From assembly GCA_963802415.1 (NCBI GenBank), contig CAWDIH010000001.1, positions 310,001 through 374,000 on the forward strand: a stretch of 64,000 nt of DNA, in the 5' to 3' direction. Below are positions 8,452 through 18,500 of this stretch, piece after piece. The stretch is from DATAES01 sp963802415 (GTDB lineage: Bacteria; Actinomycetota; Acidimicrobiia; Acidimicrobiales; JACDCH01). The position numbers and the translations under genes are program-made. Under the pieces are notes generated by a model. That model saw nothing but the letters and a program-made list of their open reading frames with translations. It ran no database searches and had not been told where the DNA came from. Numbering within the stretch: position 1 is the stretch's first letter; each line of letters starts with the position of its first letter.

Positions 8452-8831
8452 GACACGGTCCGACAGATCGACTGACTACGGGCATTTGATTCTGCCAAGG
8501 CGCCCATACGGGTGCGATCGCGATTGGCGTCGGCGTGAACGTCGAGCGGCCCTCTCTTGTACGGCTCGCTGGCCGTCTCGTCGACAGCCGTGATCCAATA
8601 GTGGACCTTGCCGACGAGTGCGCAGGCCTCGTGTGCCCGCCCCAGCCACCTCCGCATGAGCTCAGTGACCACGTCCTCCTTCAACTTCATCGTGCGCGTG
8701 TAGGAGTGCAGCTTGAGCGGGGGCCAGCTTGCGACGTCGACTCGGTGAAGTTCCACCACAGCTCCCCATGAGCGGCGCGTTGCGGATCTCGCGAAGCTCG
8801 TGGAGCTCCTTCGTGAAGCTTGGTCGCGCAC
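8448..8831 (-). pseudogene. unrecognised gene upstream of the Abi_C gene, probably frameshifted
   Basis: The frame 8448-8831 gives KLHSYTRTMKLKEDVVTELM, RRWLGRAHEACALVGKVHYW and ITAVDETASEPYKRGPLDVH, which reads like genuine coding sequence. Its first 30 codons are shuffled, while plausible N-terminal sequence (FTKELHELREIRNAPLMG) sits in another frame near 8760-8830, so one or two indels are likely. It ends 4 bp inside the Abi_C gene start and could be that gene's operon partner. Family not recognised. Confidence 0.35.
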
Positions 8832-9156
8832 TGTCTATTGACCCACTCGAGCTGGTCGCTGGTCAGCGATGTCAGGAGTCTGGGGAGTAGATCCGATCAG
8901 AACATCGAACAACAGGTGCAAGGACAAGAGCGCTTCGAGTTCGCGGGCCCGATCAGATCGGACCGGGTCGAAGTACGCCGGTGATCGTGGTTCACCTTGA
9001 CGCATGAACTGCTTGCACGATCACCGGCATGATCTGCACATATGCCGCCCGGAGGGCTTGGTGATCGTCAGATCACCGGCATAAGCCTCCGATCCAGTGC
9101 GCTCATTTGGCGGGGCAATGGCAAGCCCAGATCCAACCTTTGCCCGATCGGTCAGC
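8832..9156. repeat. non-coding gap with GATCACCGGC repeats and hairpins
   Basis: No convincing gene. A perfect 13-bp inverted repeat (GCCGGTGATCGTG at 8977-8989; CACGATCACCGGC at 9016-9028) spans a 26-nt loop. A third copy of GATCACCGGCAT lies at 9071-9082, and GGTGATC-GTCA-GATCACC (9060-9077) forms a tight hairpin. These could be ends of a lost mobile element or a recombination site. Confidence 0.5.
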
Positions 9157-9600
9157 TTACGGAACTCGTCGGGAAAGGTCTTCGCCCCGCAGGGTAAACC
9201 CAAGCTTCGGCGGAACCGCAGCGCTGGCGTGGTTCGCCTGGTCCATGCGGATAATCACTCGATCAAACCTCAGCCAGGCAGTCAAACACGGCGTCAGTCA
9301 CCGCGCCCGCGGCGGCGGTGGCGTAGCCGCGGCCGGTGCGGTCCGAGCGAACCCAGTAGCCGATCTCGGCGTTCTTCTCTTCCTTGGGGTGCAGCCCGAT
9401 GCCGCCAACGAGCTCGCCGGAGTCGCGTTCGAACAGGAGGTAGCCGTAGTCCTCGTCGCTGTCGAATGCACGCTCCTGCTCGCGAAGAAACTCCAACTCG
9501 GCCTCTTCGGTTGGTAGGGGTCCGCACACGGCAGCCATCGTGTGAACTCCGGCGGACTGGCCTCGATGGCGGCCATCAGTTCGGCGAGATGCGACATCCG
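9157..9600 (-). pseudogene. GNAT acetyltransferase, frameshifted and 5'-truncated
   Basis: Three frames together make one GNAT: AELMAAIEASPPEFTRWLP near 9580-9530, then EAELEFLREQERAFDSDEDY, LLFERDSGELVGGIGLHPKE and IGYWVRSDRTGRGYATAAAG (the acetyl-CoA loop R/Q-x-x-G-x-G/A as RTGRGYA), then VIIRMDQANHASAAVPPKLG and FTLRGEDLSRRVP ending at 9157. Frame changes fall near 9530 and 9270. The 5' end is cut where the IS21 fragment begins at about 9600, so the insertion probably destroyed it. Confidence 0.75.
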
Positions 9601-10161
9601 GGTAGGCCGCCGACGTGCTCGAAGCCGCGCACGTGGCCGTCCAAGAACACGGCCTGGCACTCGTTGAGGTAGGCGCGCGTGAACCCTTTGCCCGACGCCG
9701 ACAGGCGCATCAAGAACACCGGCAGCTCAGTGAGCGCGCCGGCCAGGTAGACGTGGATCGAGCCGAAATCGACCTCGGCCTCCTCACCCAGCCGATGGTG
9801 CTGCGGGACCATCACCTCGATGAGCGGCACCGACTGGCGCCGACGGACCTCCGCGACATAACGGCGGACCGTCGACTCGCCCACCTCGACACCGAGCTCC
9901 TCGACCAGGCGCTGCCACACCAGGCGCGCCGTGTGACGCTGCTTACGTGGCGCGTTCTTGTCGGCCTCGAGCCAGCCGTCGATCGTCGCCTTCCACGGGC
10001 AGCACCGGAGCAGGGCGAACGACCGGCTTGCGCGGCGGCGGCACCGCCGACGACAACGCTTGGCGCACGTCGCGGCGATGCACATGGAACCGATCCGACA
10101 GTGCTCGGATCGACAGCTCCTCGCGCTCTTGCGCCTTGGGGGCCTGCTCGAACAACTCCAC
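9600..10161 (-). pseudogene. istA: IS21-family transposase (IstA), N-terminal part
   Basis: From GTG 10161: SIRALSDRFHVHRRDVRQAL (the IstA helix-turn-helix), then in another frame WKATIDGWLEADKNAPRKQR, HTARLVWQRLVEELGVEVGE and EVDFGSIHVYLAGALTELPV with the catalytic-core EVDFG. A frame change lies near 10030. The protein stops at about 9600, roughly 190 residues in, and no istB follows, so the 3' part of the element is gone. Its 5' end with terminal repeats lies at 11535-11600 beyond a nested IS3. Confidence 0.8.
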
Positions 10162-10206
10162 CTTCGACCTTCGGTGTGGGCCACCCCGGGTCGCGTGCAG
10201 CGCGGA

Positions 10207-11096
10207 TTAGGTGGTGAGAGCCGCCGAGGCGGCTGGGTTGTGACGGTACCAATCGGCTTCGTGTTCGGCTGGTGGAATGTCGCCGATCTCGCTGTGGAGG
10301 CGGACTGCGTTGTACCAGTCGATCCATTCGATGATCGCGATCTCGGTGGCGTCGCGGGTGCGCCATGGGCCGTGGATCTTGATGAGCTCGGCCTTGAACG
10401 TGCCGTTCAATGATTCGGCCATGGCGTTGTCGTACGATTGACCGCGTGAGCCGACCGACGCGGCGACGTTCACCTCGGCGAGACGATCGCTGTAGCGGAA
10501 GCTGAGATATTGACACCCCTGTCGCTGTGATGAATGAGATCGCCGTGGGTGAGGTCCCGTCGCCACAACGCCATCTCGAGCGCGTCGAGCACGAGGTCGG
10601 TGCGAAGATGGTTGGCGAGCTGCCAACCAACGATCATGCGCGAGTGCACGTCGAGGATGAACGCGACGTACAGCCAGCCCTGCCACGTCGACACATAGGC
10701 GATGTCGGCGAGCCACAACTGGTTGGGTCGCTCGGCGACGAACTGGCGCTCGACCAGGTCCGCCGGCCGCGCCCCGTGTCGTCGGGGATGGTCGTGAACT
10801 GCTTGCGGCCCCGCTGCACGCCGCGCAGACCGATGTCGGCCATGAGCCGGGTGACGGTGCAGCGGGCGATCACGTAGCCCTCCTTGCGCAGCTTCTTGTA
10901 GACGCGGCGCGACCCATAACACGAGTAGTTCGACGTCCACACCCGTCGGATCTCGATCTTGTGCCGCTCGTCGCTGATCGACCGCGCCGACCGCGGCCGA
11001 GTCTTGGCCGCGTGGAACGTGCGCTCAGGCAGGCCGATCGTTCGGCACAGCACCGCCACCGTCCAGCGCCTGCGGTGCTCGTCGACGAAGGAGACC
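10207..11096 (-). pseudogene. IS3-family transposase OrfB, two frame changes
   Basis: Read in three frames, the sequence gives the full DDE integrase core: DEHRRRWTVAVLCRTIGLPE and VYKKLRKEGYVIARCTVTRL; then PNQLWLADIAYVSTWQGWLY, VAFILDVHSRMIVGWQLANH and GDLIHHSDRG; then YLSFRYSDRLAEVNVAASVG, SYDNAMAESLNGTFKAELI and IEWIDWYNAVRLHSEIGDIP. D, D and E of the DDE triad are all present. Frames change near 10790 and 10510, so the copy as sequenced is dead. Confidence 0.85.
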
Positions 11097-11097
11097 A

Positions 11098-11397
11098 TCA
11101 CCGCGGTCGCGGGTCGGCCTCCCGCGCGAAATACGTGGTCGCCGCCTTGAGGATCTCGATCGTGCGCTCCTGGTCGGCCACCTCCCCGCGCAACGCCTTG
11201 ATCTCCGCCAGCTCCTCGGTCGTCGAACCGGTCACCAGCCCGCGATCGATCCGCGCTTGCACCACCCAACGCCGCAGCGTCTCAGGCGTCGTGATGCCGA
11301 GCTGCTTCGCCACCTCCGGCACCTTGCGGTCTCGCTCGAGGACCTCATCGATCGCTCGACGACGAAGCTCATCGGAATACTTCCGGGGACGACCCAT
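11098..11397 (-). CDS. IS3-family OrfA
   Basis: 99 residues from ATG 11397 (MGRPRKYSDELRRRAIDEVL). It has a helix-turn-helix (VPEVAKQLGITTPETLRRWV) and a leucine-zipper-like C-terminal helix (ELAEIKALRGEVADQERTIE), the standard OrfA layout that binds the IS ends and fuses to OrfB by programmed -1 frameshifting. The OrfB frame begins at its 3' end. Intact itself, although its partner is broken. Confidence 0.85.
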   Translation of the reverse strand: MGRPRKYSDELRRRAIDEVLERDRKVPEVAKQLGITTPETLRRWVVQARIDRGLVTGSTTEELAEIKALRGEVADQERTIEILKAATTYFAREADPRPR

Positions 11398-11534
11398 GAT
11401 CAACAGTCTCCTTCTCCGGGCCCGAAAGCCACGGAACGAGCACTGCATCAAACCCGGGGTGCCTCAGGGCCATGCGCCCCACGGTCCGGTGCGTCAACCC
11501 GCTCCTGGTGGACCCCCTCGAACAGCCCCCAGGG

Positions 11535-11590
11535 GGGGCCAAAACAGACGAGCACTACCGCCCGAGGCGGGGGCCAAATCAGATGAGCAC
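11535..11590 (-). repeat. IS21 terminal repeats (transposase-binding repeats)
   Basis: A 21-bp unit beginning GGGGCCAAA and ending GAGCAC occurs at 11535-11555 and 11570-11590, matching at 19 of 21 positions. Multiple long terminal repeats just upstream of istA are a hallmark of IS21. The element boundary is near 11600, where the frame of a membrane protein gene resumes. Confidence 0.6.
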
Positions 11591-11599
11591 ACTCAGTCG

Positions 11600-11831
11600 T
11601 GACAACCGATCCAAACACCGCCATCACGAATCCGACGATCAGAGCGATGACACAGGCGACGGTGCCGAACGAAACAAACACGCTGGGGGCTAATCCCGGT
11701 TGACATTCCATTGCTCTCACAAACACGAAGATCGCGAGGCCCTGACCCGCGTCGCGGATGGTCACCTGCACCTCAGTCCCTACTTCAACGCGAAGAGCCC
11801 GATTAGCCTTTGGACACTCGGCTTGGCTCAT
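11600..11831 (-). pseudogene. membrane protein gene interrupted by the IS21 element
   Basis: From 11831 the frame reads ECPKANRALRVEVGTEVQVT, IRDAGQGLAIFVFVRAM and a single hydrophobic segment VACVIALIVGFVMAVFGSVV, then runs into IS21 terminal sequence. The C-terminus is lost. The start overlaps the end of the candidate immunity gene by 29 bp. An imperfect copy of the part up to AGQGLA lies at 33083-33171. No family recognised. Confidence 0.4.
11716..11804. repeat. imperfect dispersed repeat, copy 1 (other copy at 33083-33171)
   Basis: About 89 bp sharing long identical blocks with 33083-33171, including GCGAGGCCCTGACCCGCG, CGGATGGTC and AACGCGAAGAGCCC, in the same orientation. It lies inside the interrupted membrane-protein gene here. 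In the other copy the same frame contains a stop. Confidence 0.6.
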
Positions 11832-12375
11832 CCCAGCCGTGTTTATCCAAGTCGCGACGGCGAACCAAGAGCCAATATTCGGACGAATCTGAGCAATAGA
11901 TAACGATCAGTCGTCGCCGCGAAACCTTGGGATCAAGCCACCGTAAGAGGGTTACGCGCTCAATCGGAAGAATAGACTCACGCGCTCCTCGCGCTCTCCA
12001 TCGCTCCGATGGCTGCCACAGATAGTCTCGGCCGGTCAGCGTGAGTGATCCGGAAATGTATGCACCTCGTCCTCGCCATCGGGAAGCAAGGCTTCTTCGA
12101 AGCGCGTCATATCGCTGGGCTGCCGGTCCTGTAAGCGCCTCGAGGACTAACCAGCTGGGGGTGTTCGGTTTCGCATCAGCGGGTGGTTGGTCCGCCGATC
12201 CCCACGGGTTTACCTCCCCCGCATATACCGCAGCTATGGCGATCGGAATGGCAGCAACTATCCATATTAGAGCGACCCGTACTCGTGCGACTCTTATGAA
12301 AAGCCACTTCTGCCGAATCTCACGAGTAGCAGGCTCACAAGCGAAGCGCGGAGATGTCAACGTCGCGATCTCCAC
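11803..12375 (-). CDS. single-pass membrane protein with a PH-like domain; candidate RHS immunity protein
   Basis: 190 residues from GTG 12375; the frame is open further upstream, but this start places the only transmembrane helix (VALIWIVAAIPIAIAAVYAG) near the N-terminus. The C-terminal half alternates strands and ends in a helix: RGAYISGSLTLTGRDYLWQP, SILPIERVTLLRWLDPKV, RRRLIVIYCSDSSEYWLLVR, suggestive of a PH/GRAM-like fold. The DNA is visibly poorer in G+C than its neighbours (29 of 60 in the line at 12241). It lies 140 bp behind the RHS gene on the same strand, the usual place for an immunity gene. That role is inference only. Confidence 0.5.
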   Translation of the reverse strand: MEIATLTSPRFACEPATREIRQKWLFIRVARVRVALIWIVAAIPIAIAAVYAGEVNPWGSADQPPADAKPNTPSWLVLEALTGPAAQRYDALRRSLASRWRGRGAYISGSLTLTGRDYLWQPSERWRARGARESILPIERVTLLRWLDPKVSRRRLIVIYCSDSSEYWLLVRRRDLDKHGWDEPSRVSKG

Positions 12376-12516
12376 CGTCCACAAGTGATTCCTCCGGGCA
12401 CACGACCGACCCGCGACAGGAGGAATCGGAGTACGAGCTTGGCAGCAAAGATCTCCTGAGCAGGCAAGTAGGTCAATGTCGCGACACAAGCCACCATTCG
12501 AGGGTGCGTCGCGGCT

Positions 12517-15500
12517 CTAACAGCTCGGCGGTTGCGACATATCAAAGAGCGCGGCGCAGGTGAGGGATCGCCACCAGTCACGGGCAGTTCTTTGTCCTCC
12601 GTGCCAGGCCCTGGCAACACCCGACACGACCTTGCCTCCCGTGGCATTCCACGCCTTGCGGCACCAACGGCAACTCGGCCACGTGCCCGCAAGGTCAAAG
12701 CCGTTGATGGGATCGGCGGAAACGTAGTCGTAGTCGTTTGCGCTGCCGCCGTCGACAGGGTCGACTTCGAGGAATCGTCCGAGAGCGGGGAGGTATTGGC
12801 GGGCGCCCATTTCGATGGTGTTGATGCCGGAGGCGTGTTCGAGTAGTCGTTGGTGTTCGCCCAGCCAGCCGTAGTCGAGGGTGTTGGCGTTGTTGTCGGG
12901 GATCCCGGTGAGCGGTTGGCCGTAGGGGTCGTATTGGTAGGTGCCGCCGGTTTTGGTGCCGGTGCCGTCGCTGGTGGCGACGGTGTCGCCGTGGACGTTG
13001 GGATATGACCATACGTCGGTGGCGGTAGTGCCTCGTTTGGTGATGGTGGCGCCGCCGGGGAGGGTGATGGTGCGTTCGACGATGTTGCCGGCGCCGTCGA
13101 GGGTGGCGTCGGCGGTGTCGCCGTCGCCGGTGTAGGCGTAGTGGGTGACGGAGGTGGCTGCCGGTTGGAGGGCAATCGTGTGGGCGACGGCGGGGGAAGT
13201 CGTACTGATGGTGAGGGTTCGGGTGCCGGTGGCCCCGGGGGTGGTGAGAGGTTGGTCGTAGGCGGCGGAGCGGAGGGTGTTGGTGGTTCGGGCGTATTGC
13301 TGGGTCATGCCGGCGGGGCCGGTGGTGATGGTGGCCCCCATGCGCCAGCCGTAGAGGGTGACGAGCCGGTCGTTGGCGGTGGTGGTGGTGACCGACGGGG
13401 CGGCGATGGTGGCGGTGGATTGAGCGGTGACGACGTAGGTGTCGATGGGGTTGGTGGTGTTGACGTTGCCGTAGGCAACGATGCCGCCTGACCAGTTGTA
13501 AGCGGTCGGGATGGTCCAGGTGTAAGTGGCGGGCTCCGTGGGGCCAGCGACGTGCCAGTAGATGGCGTCGCGGATGCTGGTGCCTTGGGCGTTGGCGTTG
13601 CCGGCAGGGTCGACCGCGGTCCACCCGGCGGGTGGCGTGATGGTGTTGCCGGTGCCGCCAGCGACGGTGACTTGGGCCAAGAGCACGTCGCCGGTTTGGC
13701 GGGTGGTGGGGACGGGGAGGGTGATGTTCTGGTTGGGGAGCCCGCTGGATGCGGTGGTGGGCCCGCCGCGGCTGACGATGGGTTCGGTGGCGGTGCGGGC
13801 CACGATGCGGTCGGTGGCGTCGCGGGTGTAGCCGATCGAGGTGGTGGCGTTGGGGCCGACCTGGGTGGTGAGGTGTCGGTCGGCGCCGTCGTAGCCGATG
13901 GTCTGGTTGCCGAGGGTGGTGGTGTTGCCGTGGCTGTCGTAGGCGATGGCGCCGATGGTGGGGTCGGTGGTGGAGGTGACCCGGTCGGCGTTGTCGTAGC
14001 AGTAGGTGTAGTTGCCGCCGGCGGTGTCGGTGAAGTTGGTGCGGTTGGTGTTTTTGCCGGCGGCGGGGTTGGCGCCGCACCCGCCGGTGGCGGCGAAGTT
14101 GTAGGTGTAGGTGTGGCCGGACGCATAGGCGGTGGCGAGCCGTCCGGCGCTGTCGTAGGCGAAGTTGTCGCCGGTGTGGGGGTCGACCCCGTCGATGGTT
14201 TCGTCTCTGATGTCGCCGGCGAGGCTGCGGGTGACGGTGTCGGAGGTGATGTTGTTGGCGGCGGCGGTTTGCCAGTTGAGCCCGACCTGGCGGCCGTAGG
14301 TGTCGTAGGTGACGGCCGCGAGTTTGGTGCCGTTGCCGCCGTTGCCGGTGCCGGTGGGGTAGTCGACGGAGGCGAGCCGGCCGGCGGGGTCGTAGTCGGG
14401 GGTGGCGACAATGGTGCCGTCGAGGGATTCGGTTTGGAGGCGGTCGGTGCCGGACACGTAGGCGAGGGCGATGGTGCCTTGGGGTCCGCTGGTGCCGGTG
14501 GTCCGGCCGATGGGGTCGTAGCTGGTGGTGGTGGTCTTGTTCCACACGTCGGTGTAGGCGAGCGGGCGGCCCAGCAGGTCGACCACGGTGGTGACGGTCC
14601 CGGCCGGGTCGGCGACGGAAGTGGTGAGGGGGTCGCCTCCCACCGCGTAGTTGTAGGTGACGGTGCGGGGCGAGGTTTGCACGCCGTAGGGGGGCACGGT
14701 CTTCGAGCTGACGTGGCCGCGGGCGTCGTAGGCGGTGCAGGTCCAGGGGTCGGTACCGGTGCGTTGGGCGACGGGTCGGCCGGCGGCGTCGTAGCGGGTT
14801 GCTTCGGTGATAGCGGATCCGGTGGCGGGGGCGGGACCGGTGCTGGCGCGGAGGGCGCCGGCCTGGTCGACGGCGGTGGCGCCGCCGGGGCACACGGTGG
14901 TGTTGGCGGTGGCGGGGATGAGGTCGGCGCCGTAGTAGCTGTAGGTCCAGGTGTTGCCGGCGGGGAGTTGACGGCTGGTGCGCCGCAGGAAGTGGTTGGC
15001 CACCCCGGCGGTCTCGTAGCCGGTGGTGGTGGTGAGGTTGAGCCCGGCGGGGTCGACCGTTTCGGTAACGGGGAGGCCGAGGGCGGCATCGATGCCGTGG
15101 GCGACGTCGGCGTAGCTGGTTGCTCTCTTGCGGCCGTCGGCGTCGATGGTGCTGGTGATGAGCCCGTAGCGGGGTTTGAGGACGGCGTCAGGGATGGTCG
15201 TCTGGGTGCCGCCGGGCGGGATCCATTGGATGGTGAACGAGCCGGGGCCGCCGATGTTCTTGTACTCGACCCGGACCCGGCGCACCCCGGCGGTGAAGGT
15301 CCCCCATTGGTGGTCGGCTTTGACCCCGACGGGGGTGTTCCATTCGTCGTAGATCAACACGTCGTCGATGAACAGGCGCACCCCGTCATCGGCGGTGGTC
15401 TTGAACGTGTACACCCCGGCGGCGGGGAGGTTGATCTCGCCGGTGAGGGACAGTTGGAACACGTTGCTGGCCAGCCCCGATGGCGTGCTGGTGCCCCAGT

Positions 15501-18500
15501 CGCGGTTCAACCCGCCGGTCCCCAACCCGGTGCTGTGCACGTAGGTGACGTTGGTGGTGTTGGTGTTCCAGAACGTGGCGGCCAAGCCGGTGAGGGCTTC
15601 GTCGTAGTTGGTGGTGGCGACGGGGACGATGGCGCCGGGCGCGATGGTGCCGTCGGGGTTGAACGATGCCGCCGGGGCGGGCCCGTTGGTGGCGACGGGC
15701 CGGTTCTCGAGATCGTAGATGGTGGACGTTTCCAGCCCGGCGGGATCGACGGTGGATTGCAGCACATCGCCGGCGGCCTTCCACGTCTGGGTGGTGACCA
15801 ACCCGGCGGGGTCGGTGCTGGCCAGTTGGCGGGCGGCGTTGTCGTAGGTGACCGACCGGGTCATGGTGGGGGTGCCCACCCCACCGGCGGCGAGGGTGGT
15901 GACGGTGGTCGCGCCCGGCGTCGAGTAGCTGTAGGCGTGCTGGATGGAGGTGGTGTCGGTCGGTTGCGCTCGGGGCAGGGTCACGGTCGCCACCCGCCCC
16001 GACGCGTCGTAGGAGACGACAGTGGTGGCGTTGTCGGTGTCCCGGTTGGCGGGGTCGACTTGGACCCAGTCGTATTGCAGCGGAGTGCGGATCTTGTTGA
16101 GCCGCCCATTGCTGTCGTAGCCGAAGTCGGTGATGTCGTCGCCGGGATCGGTGACGCGGGCCAGCTGGCCGTTGTTGTAGGTCACCGTGGTGGCGGTGCC
16201 GTCCCAGTAGGCGATGCGGCACAGCATCCCGGTGGGCGCACTCGTGCCCGCGCAGGCGCTATCGGGCCCGTAGTTGAGGGTGATCTGGCGTTGGGGGGCG
16301 GCAGTGTCGGCCCGGTCGACGATGGCGGTCAGGCGGGGCGGGATGCTGCCATCGTATTGGTAGATAGGCGCGGCTGGGTGGCGGTCGTCGCCCGCCGCTT
16401 GGGCGTCGACCAGCGCCCCGGTCGCCCCGAACCGGTAGGTCATGCCGTTGTCGAACAGCAGGTACTGGCCGTTGTCCTGGGCTTGCAGGACGCCGTCCTC
16501 GCCCGCCGGTGGGGTCCAGCCGCTACCGGTGCGCTTGTACTCGAAGCTGGTGCCGTCGGGGGCGGACAGCACGATGCTGTCCTGGCCGATACGAGCCGAC
16601 GAATAGGCAATGGTGCCGTCGAGGTCGGCCGACGCCGTCCACCGCTCCGGCAGGGTGGGGGCTTGGGGTGACAGCCACGAGCTCGGCACGGGGAACTCGG
16701 CGCCGGTGGCGGTGTCCTTGGCCCACAGGTGCACGCCCGCCGACGCCGCGTTTTCGTAGTAGTCGAGTCGAAGCTGCTGCTGGGTGGCCGAGTAGGTGGC
16801 CGTCGAGTAGACGGGGGCGCCCATTGCGTGGTCGCTCCACAGGTCCACCACCGGGGTGCCGTTGAGGTACAGCCTCGACCCGTCGTCGCTTTGCACGCCC
16901 AGCTGGTAGCTGCCGGCGGGCACGCTGATCGTGCCCGTCCAGCGGGCCAGGAAGTTGTCGTTGCCCACCGTGGGGTTCGGTGACCCGGTCCCCCAGTCGA
17001 ACTGGACGCTGGCGTCGACCCGGCTGAGCTGCACCGGGTGGTTGGGGTTGTCGAAGTTGTGGTCGGTGGGCAACACGTCGAGCTTGTACACCCCGGTCAG
17101 GCCTGTGGCGGGGGGCTGTTGGGCGTTGTAGGTGAAACTGATGCCGACGTCGCCGCCCACCGTCGGGAACGACGGGGTCGCCGTCTGCACCACCGCGTTG
17201 CCGGTGGCCAGATTGACCGACACCTGCCCGGCCGTGTCGTAGGGGGACGGGCCCGAGGCGCCGTAGCGGTGATTGACGGTGAAACTGCGGGGCGGTTGCG
17301 CCCCAGGCGTGCCCTGGAACAGGGTGCCGTCGGTGGTCAGCACATGCCAGTAGTAGGTGCCATCGGGCAGCCACTCCGGTACCTGCCACGTCGTGGCCGA
17401 CATCCAACCGGAGTTAGCCGCCTGCAGCCCCGATTCGGCGTCGGTGCCGGTGGTGACCCGGAACCAGTAGCTGACCGGCTGGCCCTCTTCGTCGGTGACC
17501 GGGTTGACCTGCAACGTCGGGTACTCGGCCGGCGAGTTGGCCGTGATCACCGCCTTGTCCACCGGGGCCACGAACGCTGGCACCGGCGGAGTGGTGTTGT
17601 AGGTCAGATCCAGGGTGACCGACCACGACTTGTAGGTGTAGACCCCCCACCCTTCCTCGCCCCGCAACCCCAGGTACACGCCCGGGATGCCGGCGCCGCC
17701 GTTGCCGGTAAACAGCGTGTCGTACAGCTCGGTGGCGTCCAAGTCGCCGCCGGTGTCGATGTAGTTCTGGTCCCACGGGCCGTTGCCCACCGCGCCCGCA
17801 TAGTTGGGGGCGGTCGCCCAGTACAACGACGTCTCCGCCGCGTAGTTGGGCACCCCCGCCAGCTCCGTCAGATGCACGATGGCGCCAGTGACCCGCCGGC
17901 GGGGCCCCATGTACGGCTCGTAGTTGAACTTGACGATCGACCGCCAATAATTGTCGGCGTTGCCGACCCGGGCGTTGCCGGTGCGAGCACCACACGACGT
18001 ACCGCACCACGTCACCCCGTCGCTGAAATAGCTCGCCCAATCGCTGCCGCCAATGGTGACCGTCGGGTCGACCACGATCGGGAACTGATCAGCCCGCAAC
18101 GACTGGAACCACGACTGGTCCACGGCAACGGTCACCACCGACGACCCGTCGCTGTCCGGGGCGACGTCCAGGGTTGGTTTCGCCTCCGGGTCCACCGGGG
18201 TGCCGGTGGCGTCCAACGCCATCGGCGGCGCGAACGCCACCGTGTCCGACAAGCTCCCCGCAACGGTGAGCCCACCGGACCCGTCGGCCGCCTTGGCCAC
18301 CATGCCACCCTCGACATCGAACGAATACGCCGCACCGGCCGACGGCGAGCGGATCACCAGCATCTCTTCCACCGCGTCGACCCGGACCGTGTACATCAGA
18401 TCCACCCCCGGCCACACGTCCCGGTACATGACCGTGTCCCCCGCGCCCGGGTCGACCTGCGGTTGCACGTCGGCCGCGCCACGGGGCGCGAACGACAATC

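Larger units (their letters stand above)
10190..11480 (-). mobile_element. IS3-family element nested inside an IS21-family element
   Basis: An IS3-type orfA/orfB pair on the minus strand separates the istA start (10161) from the IS21 terminal repeats (11535-11590). This means the IS3 inserted into the IS21 leader region. The exact ends of the IS3 were not resolved because I could not identify its terminal inverted repeats with certainty. Confidence 0.6.

Noticed and set aside
10207..11397. Treating the OrfA/OrfB frame change of the IS3 elements as damage
   Set aside because: That change is the normal programmed frameshift of the family. Only the additional changes inside OrfB were counted as damage.
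13552..16671. A 1039-codon plus-strand open frame opposite the RHS gene
   Set aside because: Gly/Val/Ala-rich sequence without domains. It is the mirror of the YD-repeat coding strand in high-GC DNA, where stops are rare on the complementary frame.
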